Source of the DNA: JAXHUA01 sp034189695
Lineage (GTDB): Bacteria; Chloroflexota; Dehalococcoidia; E44-bin15
Direction of reading: 5' to 3'
Assembly: GCA_034189695.1 (NCBI GenBank)
Contig: JAXHUA010000023.1
Span: forward strand, 1 to 5,149
DNA length: 5,149 bases
Each line of letters begins with the position of its first letter. Position 1 is the first letter of the stretch. The translations under genes were made by a program, and so were the position numbers. Below, in pieces: positions 1 to 5,148 of this stretch. The notes under the pieces are model-generated. The model saw only the letters and a program-made list of their open reading frames with translations. It was not told where the DNA came from and searched no databases.

Positions 1-54
1 CCGTCAACTGGAAACACTATGGGCCATGGCTGAGCATGCCCAAGGAAAGGAGGC

Positions 55-98
55 TTCGGTAACCTCATTTATGAGGCAACCAACCACCGTTCGGTAAC
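55..98. repeat. Direct repeat of TTCGGTAAC
   Basis: The 9-mer TTCGGTAAC occurs at 55-63 and again at 90-98, 35 bp apart start to start. The first copy overlaps the left half of the palindrome at 58-81. Two identical 9-mers this close in a short non-coding stretch suggest repeated protein-binding sites, but a chance repeat is possible. Confidence 0.35.
58..81. repeat. Interrupted palindrome, possible operator
   Basis: Perfect 6-bp arms CCTCAT (63-68) and ATGAGG (71-76) flank a 2-bp TT centre. The symmetry continues outward after two unmatched bases on each side, with GGT at 58-60 and ACC at 79-81. The dyad is centred between 69 and 70 and spans 24 bp. That shape and size fit a dimeric helix-turn-helix operator better than a terminator, because the loop is only 2 bp and no T-run follows. 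No regulator gene is visible in the window, so the binding protein and target promoter are unknown. Confidence 0.4.
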
Positions 99-182
99 AC
101 TTTCTATTGACGCAACACGGGGCGCGAGCCGGGCGGCGTACGCAGGGGATGCAGGCCTCTGGTGACATTGGGCGGCATCAGG

Positions 183-1334
183 CTAGAAGGTCGGCCCCTG
201 CTTGAGGTAGGCGAAGGGCGCCGACCGGTTCACTTCGGCACACGTCCGCTGCCCGCTGGCGACCCGGATGGACAGGTCGAATATCTCTTGCGCGACCTCA
301 TCCATGGGCCTGTCTTCATCTGCGATCGGGCCCGCGTTCACATCCATGTCGTACGGCATATTCCGATAGGTGACCGAGTTGCTCGCTACCTTGACCACCG
401 GCACGGCAGGGAAGCCGGCAACGGAGCCGCGGCCTGTGGTGAAGATGATGAGCTGTGCGCCGGCGGCGGCGAAGCCGGCCATGGAATCGATGTCGTACCC
501 CGGAGTATCCATGACCACAAGGCCGCGCTTCGAGGGCTGGCAGGCGTAGTCGAGCACCTCGTTGATCGGACTGCTGCCCGCCTTGGTAATGCAGCCGAGC
601 GATTTCTCCGTGATGGATGAGAGACCTCCATCGATGTTTCCCGGGGCTATCACCATGCCGGCAAGCTCGCCGAGAGAGGCACGCACGTGTCTCTCGCACG
701 TGTTGACCAGTTGCTCAATCTGCTCACCCACCTCGGGGGTGGCACAGCGCCGCTTCAGCAGGTGCGCCGTTCCAATCATCTCGGTTGTCTCTCCGAGGAT
801 GACGGTCGCACCCTCGGCAACGAGACGGTCGGCGGCGGCGCCGACTGCGGGGTTGGCGGTGACGCCGGACAGGGCGTCCGACCCTCCACATTCGAGGCCG
901 ACAATGAGGTCGCTCACCGGCACCGGCGTGCGTTCGGCGACTGCCGATTGGGTGAGGAATCGCCCCGCGATTTCAATCCCCCTAGCGGTCGTCGCCGGGC
1001 TCCCGCCCGACTTCTGTATCTCCAGCACCTCCACCGGTTTGCCCTGCGCGGACGAGGCGAGGAACTCCGCCTTTAGCAGATCACAGCCCAGGCCAATGAC
1101 GAGCACCGCGGCGACGTTGGGGTTGTTGACCATTCCGGTCAATGTGCGATGGCTCACTCCCAGGTCCTGGGGGCCGTAGCCGCATCCATACGCGTGGGTT
1201 ATGGTAACGACATCGGGCAGCGCACGACCTATGGCCTCCACCACACCGTTGGCGCAACATACGGAGGACATCACCAGCACATGGTTTCGAACACCAGCCC
1301 TGCCACCTTCGCGCCTGAAGCCGAGGAATTCCAT
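183..1334 (-). CDS. UxaA-family hydro-lyase, large (catalytic) subunit
   Basis: This 383-residue protein matches the C-terminal catalytic part of the UxaA/GarD family (altronate and galactarate dehydratases), in the stand-alone form found in two-gene systems such as sulfolactate sulfo-lyase SuyAB. Family landmarks are GRAGVRN (residues 11-17), THAYGCGYG (46-54), GLECGGSDALSGVTANPAVG (146-165), GETTEMIG (181-188), the PGNIDGG segment (241-247) and MDTPG (275-279). His47, Cys51 and Cys149 lie in conserved motifs and are candidate metal or active-site residues; known family members need iron or another divalent metal. The protein has no signal peptide and should be cytoplasmic. The ATG at 1334 has a strong GGAGGTGA ribosome site nine bases upstream. 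The protein lacks the N-terminal SAF domain of full-length UxaA, which the preceding gene supplies. The reaction is probably water (or sulfite) elimination from a 2,3-dihydroxy or sulfo-hydroxy acid; the exact substrate is unknown. Confidence 0.88.
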   Translation of the reverse strand: MEFLGFRREGGRAGVRNHVLVMSSVCCANGVVEAIGRALPDVVTITHAYGCGYGPQDLGVSHRTLTGMVNNPNVAAVLVIGLGCDLLKAEFLASSAQGKPVEVLEIQKSGGSPATTARGIEIAGRFLTQSAVAERTPVPVSDLIVGLECGGSDALSGVTANPAVGAAADRLVAEGATVILGETTEMIGTAHLLKRRCATPEVGEQIEQLVNTCERHVRASLGELAGMVIAPGNIDGGLSSITEKSLGCITKAGSSPINEVLDYACQPSKRGLVVMDTPGYDIDSMAGFAAAGAQLIIFTTGRGSVAGFPAVPVVKVASNSVTYRNMPYDMDVNAGPIADEDRPMDEVAQEIFDLSIRVASGQRTCAEVNRSAPFAYLKQGPTF

Positions 1335-1419
1335 ATCACGTCACCTCCACATCGCGTGTCGAGTAACCGCCTCATGGCGACACGATGACGCTGCCGCCAC
1401 GGGTGAGCGGCGAACGGGG
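1335..1419 (-). promoter_or_regulatory. Spacer between lyase subunits with two inverted repeats
   Basis: Two potential RNA hairpins fill this 85-bp spacer. The first in transcription order pairs 1407-1411 (GCGGC) with 1393-1397 (GCCGC), extended by two more pairs across a bulged base to leave a 4-base loop. The second pairs CGATG (1383-1387) with CATCG (1350-1354) and CGACA (1378-1382) with TGTCG (1357-1361), giving 10 pairs with a 2-base bulge and a 16-base loop. An alternative 7-bp register is CGACACG/CGTGTCG (1378-1384 with 1355-1361). The second hairpin ends only a couple of bases before the GGAGG of the large-subunit gene, so it could influence translation or transcript stability. There is no T-run, so neither looks like a terminator. 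Confidence 0.4.
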
Positions 1420-1698
1420 CTATTCCTTTAGATGGCCTGGCACAGGCTGGGTGTTGTGAACGTGCACCCATTGCCCGCGCTGTATGTCACAAGCAGCCCG
1501 AACGATGGGCTCCCCATAGCGCACGACGTCGTGGCCGCTGGCGATGGCCGCGAGCGCCACTTTGTGGCCGAGTTCGATGTCTTCAGCCGCCTGGCAAAAC
1601 GGACCGCCACCGATCACGACGGTGTCACCTTTCGCTATGCGCTGCACCGCCACTGCTACGTTGTCGCTATCGTGAACCCTGAGCGCATTGCTTCTCAC
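1420..1698 (-). CDS. SAF-domain small subunit of UxaA-type lyase
   Basis: This 92-residue protein is the stand-alone equivalent of the UxaA N-terminal SAF domain and of SuyA, the small subunit of sulfolactate sulfo-lyase. Typical family segments are ALRVHDSDNVAVAV (residues 5-18), EDIELGHKVAL (39-49), YGEPI (61-65) and GQWVHVHN (75-82). SAF domains in this family cap or complete the active site formed by the large subunit, and the large-subunit gene follows after 85 bp. I chose the GTG start at 1698 because a GGAGG lies five bases upstream and residue numbering then fits the family. A longer TTG start at 1725 would add nine residues (MPPATVEGA), but it has no ribosome site and would bury the GGAGG inside the coding region. 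The product is probably cytoplasmic and complexed with the large subunit; the substrate is unknown. Confidence 0.85.
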   Translation of the reverse strand: MRSNALRVHDSDNVAVAVQRIAKGDTVVIGGGPFCQAAEDIELGHKVALAAIASGHDVVRYGEPIVRAACDIQRGQWVHVHNTQPVPGHLKE

Positions 1699-1713
1699 CG
1701 CTCCCTCCACCGT
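1699..1713 (-). promoter_or_regulatory. Ribosome binding site deciding the SAF-gene start
   Basis: On the minus strand GGAGGGAGCG directly precedes the GTG codon at 1698-1696, placing GGAGG five bases from the start. This is the best Shine-Dalgarno match near the 5' end of the SAF gene and is the main reason for preferring GTG 1698 over TTG 1725. Confidence 0.6.
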
Positions 1714-1770
1714 GGCCGGGGGCAAGTGACGTCGACCACCTTGCCTCTGCTTTGCCTCATCATAGAGCGC

Positions 1771-2310
1771 CTACCTTGCGGCGGGACCGCACGTTTTCGT
1801 TGTCTTGGACGGATACGCGCTGCGGCGCGACGTGCGCTTCCAGCGGGGTACCCAGCGAGGAACGAGCCTGCAGTACTCCTCGTACGGGGTCCCGAACTGC
1901 TTCCTCAAGTGTGGTTCCTCATAGTAGACGACGAAGAGGTGGAATAGCAACCAGACGAGCAGGCTGTAGCCCAGAAGCACCGGGGAGCCGAACAGTATAC
2001 ATTCACCGGCGAGTGCCAGGCAGACGCCCACGTACATCGGGTTCCTCACCAACCTGTAGAGACCCCGGGAAACCAGTATTCTGGGTGGGTCAACGGGGGC
2101 CGGGGTGCCGTGGCCCGACACGACGAAATCGCCTGCCGTCCAGACGTAGAAGACCGCGCCGAGGGCGAGCGGCAACGCCCCGATGAACCTGGCTGTCCCT
2201 ATTTGGTGGGAGAGAGCCAGGCCCGAGTTGAGCAAGAGCCACGGTAACAGGGCCGTGACCGCACCGGGGGCGAGAATGGTGAATACCAGTGTGCCGAGAA
2301 GTGCCCTCAT
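1771..2310 (-). CDS. Isoprenylcysteine carboxyl methyltransferase-like membrane methyltransferase
   Basis: This 179-residue integral membrane protein belongs to the ICMT/PEMT (phospholipid methyltransferase) superfamily, which transfers a methyl group from S-adenosylmethionine to lipids or other membrane-associated acceptors. The signature is clear: GHGTPAPVDPPRILVSRG (residues 66-83) runs into LYRLVRNPMYVG (84-95), followed by EEPHLRKQFG (131-140) and YEEYCRLVPRWVPR (143-156). Hydrophobic segments lie at about 4-27, 41-64, 92-108 and 109-130. The last 22 residues form a basic tail outside the family core. I chose ATG 2310, just before the first membrane segment; ATG 2382 would add 24 arginine-rich residues with no family resemblance, and both ribosome sites are weak. 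The SAF gene follows after 72 bp, so co-transcription is likely. Bacterial members rarely have known substrates, and prenylcysteine should not be assumed. Confidence 0.85.
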   Translation of the reverse strand: MRALLGTLVFTILAPGAVTALLPWLLLNSGLALSHQIGTARFIGALPLALGAVFYVWTAGDFVVSGHGTPAPVDPPRILVSRGLYRLVRNPMYVGVCLALAGECILFGSPVLLGYSLLVWLLFHLFVVYYEEPHLRKQFGTPYEEYCRLVPRWVPRWKRTSRRSAYPSKTTKTCGPAAR

Positions 2311-2504
2311 CGGCTGGCGCTCCACCTGGCGTGCGGTGTTGCGGCGCGTGGTCGGTGTTTGCGACGCTTCTCGACAGGCCATGGCGTCCCAGCGGCTCGC
2401 TCACGTCCCTTGAACGAGAGCGTTCTTCTCGGAGAACGGGAGGAGACGCCGGTAACGGCCGGCATGTGACAGACTTCCTGTCTGAGAGACTGATTCTGCT
2501 CCAC
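2307..2504 (-). CDS. Doubtful 65-codon upstream ORF, possible leader peptide
   Basis: A GTG at 2504, with GGAGG four bases upstream, opens a 65-codon frame whose TGA (2309-2307) overlaps the methyltransferase ATG in an ATGA arrangement typical of translational coupling. The encoded peptide begins MEQNQSLRQEVCHMPAV, becomes very rich in arginine and lysine and has no recognised domain, membrane segment or signal peptide. Against it: the arginine-rich composition is what non-coding frames give in GC-rich DNA, the ORF crosses all the inverted repeats of this region, and the predicted promoter would start the transcript inside its GGAGG. It is more likely spurious than real, but the start and stop geometry justifies recording it. 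Confidence 0.22.
   Translation of the reverse strand: MEQNQSLRQEVCHMPAVTGVSSRSPRRTLSFKGRERAAGTPWPVEKRRKHRPRAATPHARWSASR
2412..2482 (-). repeat. Cluster of short hairpins with mutually exclusive arms
   Basis: In transcription order the potential stems are: GACAG/CTGTC (2478-2482 with 2468-2472, 5-bp loop, with an alternative CAGAC/GTCTG register at 2470-2484), GCCGG/CCGGC (2459-2463 with 2448-2452, 6-bp loop), CGTTCT/AGAACG (2433-2438 with 2421-2426, 6-bp loop) and GAACG/CGTTC (2421-2425 with 2412-2416, 4-bp loop). The last two stems share the middle arm at 2421-2426, so only one can form at a time. That arrangement is typical of switchable leaders, but no T-run is present to make either a Rho-independent terminator. 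Confidence 0.35.
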
Positions 2505-2516
2505 GGGGCCTCCGTG
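2502..2516. repeat. Inverted repeat overlapping the predicted transcription start
   Basis: CACGG (2502-2506) and CCGTG (2512-2516) are perfect 5-bp arms around a 5-bp centre. The element starts two bases downstream of the predicted -10 box and covers the predicted start point. A DNA operator is therefore more likely than an RNA hairpin. Short arms keep confidence low. Confidence 0.25.
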
Positions 2517-2518
2517 CT

Positions 2519-2547
2519 ATTGTAGCGCAGCCGGCAATGCCCGTCAT
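2519..2547 (-). promoter_or_regulatory. Candidate sigma-70 promoter for the methyltransferase-lyase unit
   Basis: On the minus strand, ATGACG (2547-2542) is followed after exactly 17 bp by TACAAT (2524-2519). These match the -35 TTGACA at four of six positions and the -10 TATAAT at five of six. The expected start point is about 2512-2513, which would leave a leader of about 200 bases before the methyltransferase start. Position and spacing are good, but consensus matches arise by chance. Confidence 0.4.
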
Positions 2548-2614
2548 AGCGCTGGCGATGAATGGCGCGGTAAGGGATGCTGGCTCGGACGTTTGGAGTG
2601 GGCGCCTGGTGGGG

Positions 2615-3877
2615 TCAAATGGGGCGCTGTCGCTTCTTGCAGGTCAGGTAGTCCTCGACTATCAGTTGACCGAGCTCTCGGGGGGACGTGAAGAAGACTC
2701 GACCGAGGTTGTGTCTGGCCAGCATCGACGCCAGTTGCCTGAGCTTGGGACTCTGGTCCAGCATAATCAGATTCAGAGTGATGCTCGCTTCGCGGTACAG
2801 GAGCGCCTCTTGCATGACACCGGCTGCGGCCTTGTCGAATCCGACGTACGTGCCGTGTTCGGTGTTTGGCTCCGCATCGGTGATAAGGTAGGCCTGCCTG
2901 TCGCCGTCGGCGTTGGAGGTCCTGGTTCTGAAGGTGCGGAGGGCGGCCCTTATGTCGGTGAATCCCTGCGCTATATTGGTGTTTACTATGTCGTAGTGGG
3001 GTATCTCCTGAACGTAGTAGGAGAAGAAATAGACCTTGAGCATGTCCTCCGGGTCTCTTCTGATGATCTCAGCCAGTGCAAGAGACGTGTCGATGGCGGC
3101 GCTGAACTTCTCACCGGTTATGCTGCCTGACTGGTCGACAAGCAAGCCGGCCACCATTCTCGTCTCCTGTACCTCGTCATGGACGAAGAAGTCCTGCGGC
3201 TGAAGCCTGAGCCCGGTCCGTCCGCGTGAGCCCCTTTCGAGGGCGTTGAAGAGGGTCCGCTCGAAGTCCACCTTGTGGTACTCGTCTCCAACCTCATGCC
3301 TTCTGGACGTAGTGGAAAGCCAGCCGCCGTACCCATACTGGTCTGTGTCATGCGGGCCGACCTGGCTCTCAGCCAGGTTCTTCATCACCCGTGTGAGGAC
3401 CTGGGTCGCCAGCTTCCTGGCGCCTTTCGGAGTGAACTGCACTTTGCCCCGCTCGATCTCCAGCTCTCCGCGTCGAATGTACTCCTGAAGGCTTTCCTCC
3501 ACGTCGTCGACGGTTATATCGTCTGGATGGACGGTCGATTCATCAAGGCTGGGGGCGGAGGCTGCAGCCATGGGCTCCGACACCGGGCTCTCGACGAGGT
3601 CAGCGATGTTCAGTCCCTCGGCTATTCCCTGCATAGCCTGAGGCGGAAGTCGTCCCTCGCTCTTTCCCATCCCCTGGAGGTACGCCATCTGGTCACGCTG
3701 CTCGTCGGACAGCCGCTTCCTGGCCGATCGCCTGACTCTGTGCCTCAGATCAATGTCTCCCTGCTCGATCAGCTTGAGCAGGTCCTTCAGCGAGCGGCTG
3801 CGGAGGTGGGCAAGCTCATACAGCGTCCCGTCGTCCTCAAATCCAGGGGAAAGGCATCTGGTATGCTGTATCGTCAT
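2615..3877 (-). CDS. VWA-domain protein, partner of the AAA+ ATPase (BchD/MoxR-VWA-like)
   Basis: This 420-residue soluble protein has a C-terminal von Willebrand factor A domain from about residue 240 to 415. The metal-ion-dependent adhesion site is complete: DQSGS (Asp248, Ser250, Ser252), Thr307 in GFTDIRAAL and Asp334 in LITDAEPN. The N-terminal half is charged and probably helical. It includes an acidic stretch at about 111-130 and a VQFTPKGARKLATQVLTRV segment (146-164), a pattern seen in VWA proteins paired with chelatase-type AAA+ genes. The protein lacks its own ATPase domain, unlike full-length BchD. I chose ATG 3877, five bases after the upstream stop, although no good ribosome site precedes it, which suggests translational coupling; an earlier start at 3967 would overlap the ATPase gene by 85 bp. 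In such pairs the VWA protein links the ATPase ring to its substrate through the metal site. The substrate is unknown. Confidence 0.82.
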   Translation of the reverse strand: MTIQHTRCLSPGFEDDGTLYELAHLRSRSLKDLLKLIEQGDIDLRHRVRRSARKRLSDEQRDQMAYLQGMGKSEGRLPPQAMQGIAEGLNIADLVESPVSEPMAAASAPSLDESTVHPDDITVDDVEESLQEYIRRGELEIERGKVQFTPKGARKLATQVLTRVMKNLAESQVGPHDTDQYGYGGWLSTTSRRHEVGDEYHKVDFERTLFNALERGSRGRTGLRLQPQDFFVHDEVQETRMVAGLLVDQSGSITGEKFSAAIDTSLALAEIIRRDPEDMLKVYFFSYYVQEIPHYDIVNTNIAQGFTDIRAALRTFRTRTSNADGDRQAYLITDAEPNTEHGTYVGFDKAAAGVMQEALLYREASITLNLIMLDQSPKLRQLASMLARHNLGRVFFTSPRELGQLIVEDYLTCKKRQRPI

Positions 3878-3882
3878 GAGTG

Positions 3883-5148
3883 CTACGCGAAGGTGCCGGC
3901 TCTCGGGACGAAGACCGTGTCGGCAACCTGGTCTCCGACTACTCTCCTGTGCCAGGCGAGATTGCACACCAGCTCCAGAGCTGAACGGTTGTACTCGTCC
4001 AGCGTTTGTGGGTCGAGTCGGTCGGGATGCTGTGCCAGAGCCCGTTCGGTTTCGTTGAAGCCGTCAGTCAGCTTGTCCCGCGCCAGGCCGGTCAACTGCC
4101 CAATTGCGGAACTGAGCTCCGGGCAGCGCTGGAGCGTAGTGGTGAGGTTCTCCATGCCATCGGCGAGGACCGAGTCGATTTCGACAGCGAGCCGGTCCTT
4201 GTCGCCGGTGAACCGGAAGTCGAAGTCAGCCAGCGCGCTGCACAGGAGGTACTGGGACAGCTCATCGGTCTTCTTCAGGGTAGCCTTGGGAGACTCGTAA
4301 TCGATGAGGTCGGCCCTCAATCCTATCCTGCCGCGAAGTGCCAGCCTCAGACCCCGAGCAACGTCGTCGAGACGGGCGACCCGCCGGCCGTCGAGTTCCA
4401 CTGACGCGTACGTATGGTCGATCGCCTTCGTCGTCGCGCGAATGGAAGCGCTCTTGTCCAGGAAGGGGCACGTCCTGCTCTGCCTGACCGCGGCGTTGAT
4501 CAGGTCCATCGTCCACCACGGGGCAACCACGCGTCGCTCGATGTCATCGAGCGTGGGATATGATAGGTCGTCGTGTTCAACCGGGGAATCGGCGTGGTGC
4601 TCATGGACGGCGAACTTCTCCCGCAGCATTATCTCGCGCTCTGTGTCCTCCTCGGGGAGGTCCATGTAGATGAGTTCGAGCCTGTCGAGCAGGGGGCGTG
4701 GGACTTCGTTCACGTGGCTGAACCCGGAGGGGTTTCCCGTGGCGGCGAGCACGATGTCGAGGAAATGCTCCCAGTTGTACTCCTCGAGGATGGCCTTCTT
4801 CTCTTCCAGCACCGGGTGGAGGAGCACCTGCACTTTGGTCCTTATCGCGGGAAGCTCATCGATGAACAGGATGCCGCGGTTGGCCCTCAGGACTCCGGTT
4901 CCCGTGAAGACGCGAGGGTCGGAGGGCGAGCGTCCCCGCGCTATTGCCTGTATGTCCTTCAATCCGAGTAGCTTGGCTTCGTTGGTGTACTCGTTGCCCT
5001 GAATTCGAGAGAACCTCCTGTGCCCCGGCACGAATTCGACGCCATACTCCTTTGCGGCGTTGTTCGCGGAGCGGCACCTGGCACAGAGGAACTCCTTGGG
5101 CCACAGGGGGTCGTCGTGATAGGGACAGCCCCTGATGGCTGGTACAGC
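3883..5148 (-). CDS. AAA+ ATPase, magnesium-chelatase ChlI/BchI-like (5' partial)
   Basis: The frame is open to the window edge, so the start and the Walker A motif lie outside; 421 residues are visible, counted here from the codon at 5148. Walker B is ILFIDEL (about 93-99, Asp97 and Glu98), sensor 1 is ATGNPSGF with Asn139, and RPLLDRLE (Arg151, Arg156) holds the probable arginine finger. The layout, with NRG before Walker B and a helical lid later, is that of the chelatase/MoxR branch of AAA+ proteins. An unusual element precedes Walker B: C-x2-H at Cys8 and His11, then C-x2-C at Cys22 and Cys25, which could bind zinc. The last 170 residues are helical and charged without a recognised domain. 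The VWA gene starts five bases after the stop, so the two products almost certainly act together, as ATP-driven remodeller and metal-binding adaptor. GTG 5031 is an internal codon, not the start. A metal-chelation role is possible but unproven. Confidence 0.85.
   Translation of the reverse strand, partial: AVPAIRGCPYHDDPLWPKEFLCARCRSANNAAKEYGVEFVPGHRRFSRIQGNEYTNEAKLLGLKDIQAIARGRSPSDPRVFTGTGVLRANRGILFIDELPAIRTKVQVLLHPVLEEKKAILEEYNWEHFLDIVLAATGNPSGFSHVNEVPRPLLDRLELIYMDLPEEDTEREIMLREKFAVHEHHADSPVEHDDLSYPTLDDIERRVVAPWWTMDLINAAVRQSRTCPFLDKSASIRATTKAIDHTYASVELDGRRVARLDDVARGLRLALRGRIGLRADLIDYESPKATLKKTDELSQYLLCSALADFDFRFTGDKDRLAVEIDSVLADGMENLTTTLQRCPELSSAIGQLTGLARDKLTDGFNETERALAQHPDRLDPQTLDEYNRSALELVCNLAWHRRVVGDQVADTVFVPRAGTFA
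5074..5127 (-). other. Possible zinc-binding insertion within the AAA+ domain
   Basis: The visible N-terminal part of the ATPase contains GCPYHDDP followed by FLCARCR, giving a Cys-x2-His...Cys-x2-Cys set (Cys8, His11, Cys22, Cys25 of the visible fragment) within 18 residues. This is zinc-knuckle or ribbon spacing. It lies upstream of Walker B by about 70 residues, so it should project from the AAA+ core as an insertion. Metal binding is inferred from residue spacing alone. Confidence 0.45.

Larger units (their letters stand above)
1..182. other. Non-coding or unassigned segment downstream of the UxaA-type gene
   Basis: No gene can be called here with confidence. On the minus strand this is the region after the UxaA-type stop codon, and I see no GC hairpin followed by a T-run that would make a Rho-independent terminator. 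On the plus strand two frames are open from the window edge: one ends at TAA 95-97 (31 codons, peptide beginning RQLETLWAMAEHAQ) and the other at TAA 60-62 (19 codons, VNWKHYGPWLSMPKERRLR). Either could be the tail of a convergent plus-strand gene, but both are short enough to be open by chance. The segment also carries a palindrome and a direct repeat, listed separately. Confidence 0.5.
2311..2614 (-). promoter_or_regulatory. 304-bp gap: promoter plus structured leader region
   Basis: This gap separates the VWA gene from the methyltransferase gene. It contains a sigma-70-like promoter reading towards the methyltransferase and five short inverted repeats between 2412 and 2516, both listed separately. 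I see no convincing terminator immediately after the VWA stop: the first 60 bases contain only 4-6-bp symmetries and no T-run. Distance, promoter and inverted repeats together suggest that a new transcription unit begins here. No known riboswitch class was recognised. Confidence 0.45.

Noticed and set aside
136..143. GCGTACGC perfect 8-bp palindrome
   Set aside because: Short GC-rich palindromes are common by chance in such DNA, and nothing around it suggests function.
562..1179. Plus-strand ORF of 205 codons opposite the UxaA-type gene
   Set aside because: Fully antisense to a gene with strong family motifs; serine/arginine/proline-rich with no known domain.
2308..2382. Extended N-terminus of the methyltransferase from ATG 2382
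   Set aside because: The added 24 residues are arginine-rich and hydrophilic, precede the first membrane segment and do not resemble family members; no better ribosome site supports it.
2548..2614. Terminator after the VWA gene
   Set aside because: Only 4-6-bp symmetries such as GGCGCC are present, and no T-run follows on the minus strand.
2537..3130. Plus-strand ORF of 197 codons opposite the 3' part of the VWA gene
   Set aside because: Antisense to the VWA domain, including its MIDAS region. The peptide resembles no family I know.
3878..3967. Extended N-terminus of the VWA protein from 3967
   Set aside because: It would overlap the AAA+ gene by 85 bp and adds arginine-rich residues typical of an overlapping shadow frame; ATG 3877 just after the upstream stop is the simpler start.
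3275..4300. Long plus-strand ORF of 341 codons
   Set aside because: It lies antisense to both the VWA gene and the end of the AAA+ gene, which have clear domain motifs. Its translation shows no recognisable domain and looks like a mirror frame of GC-rich coding DNA.
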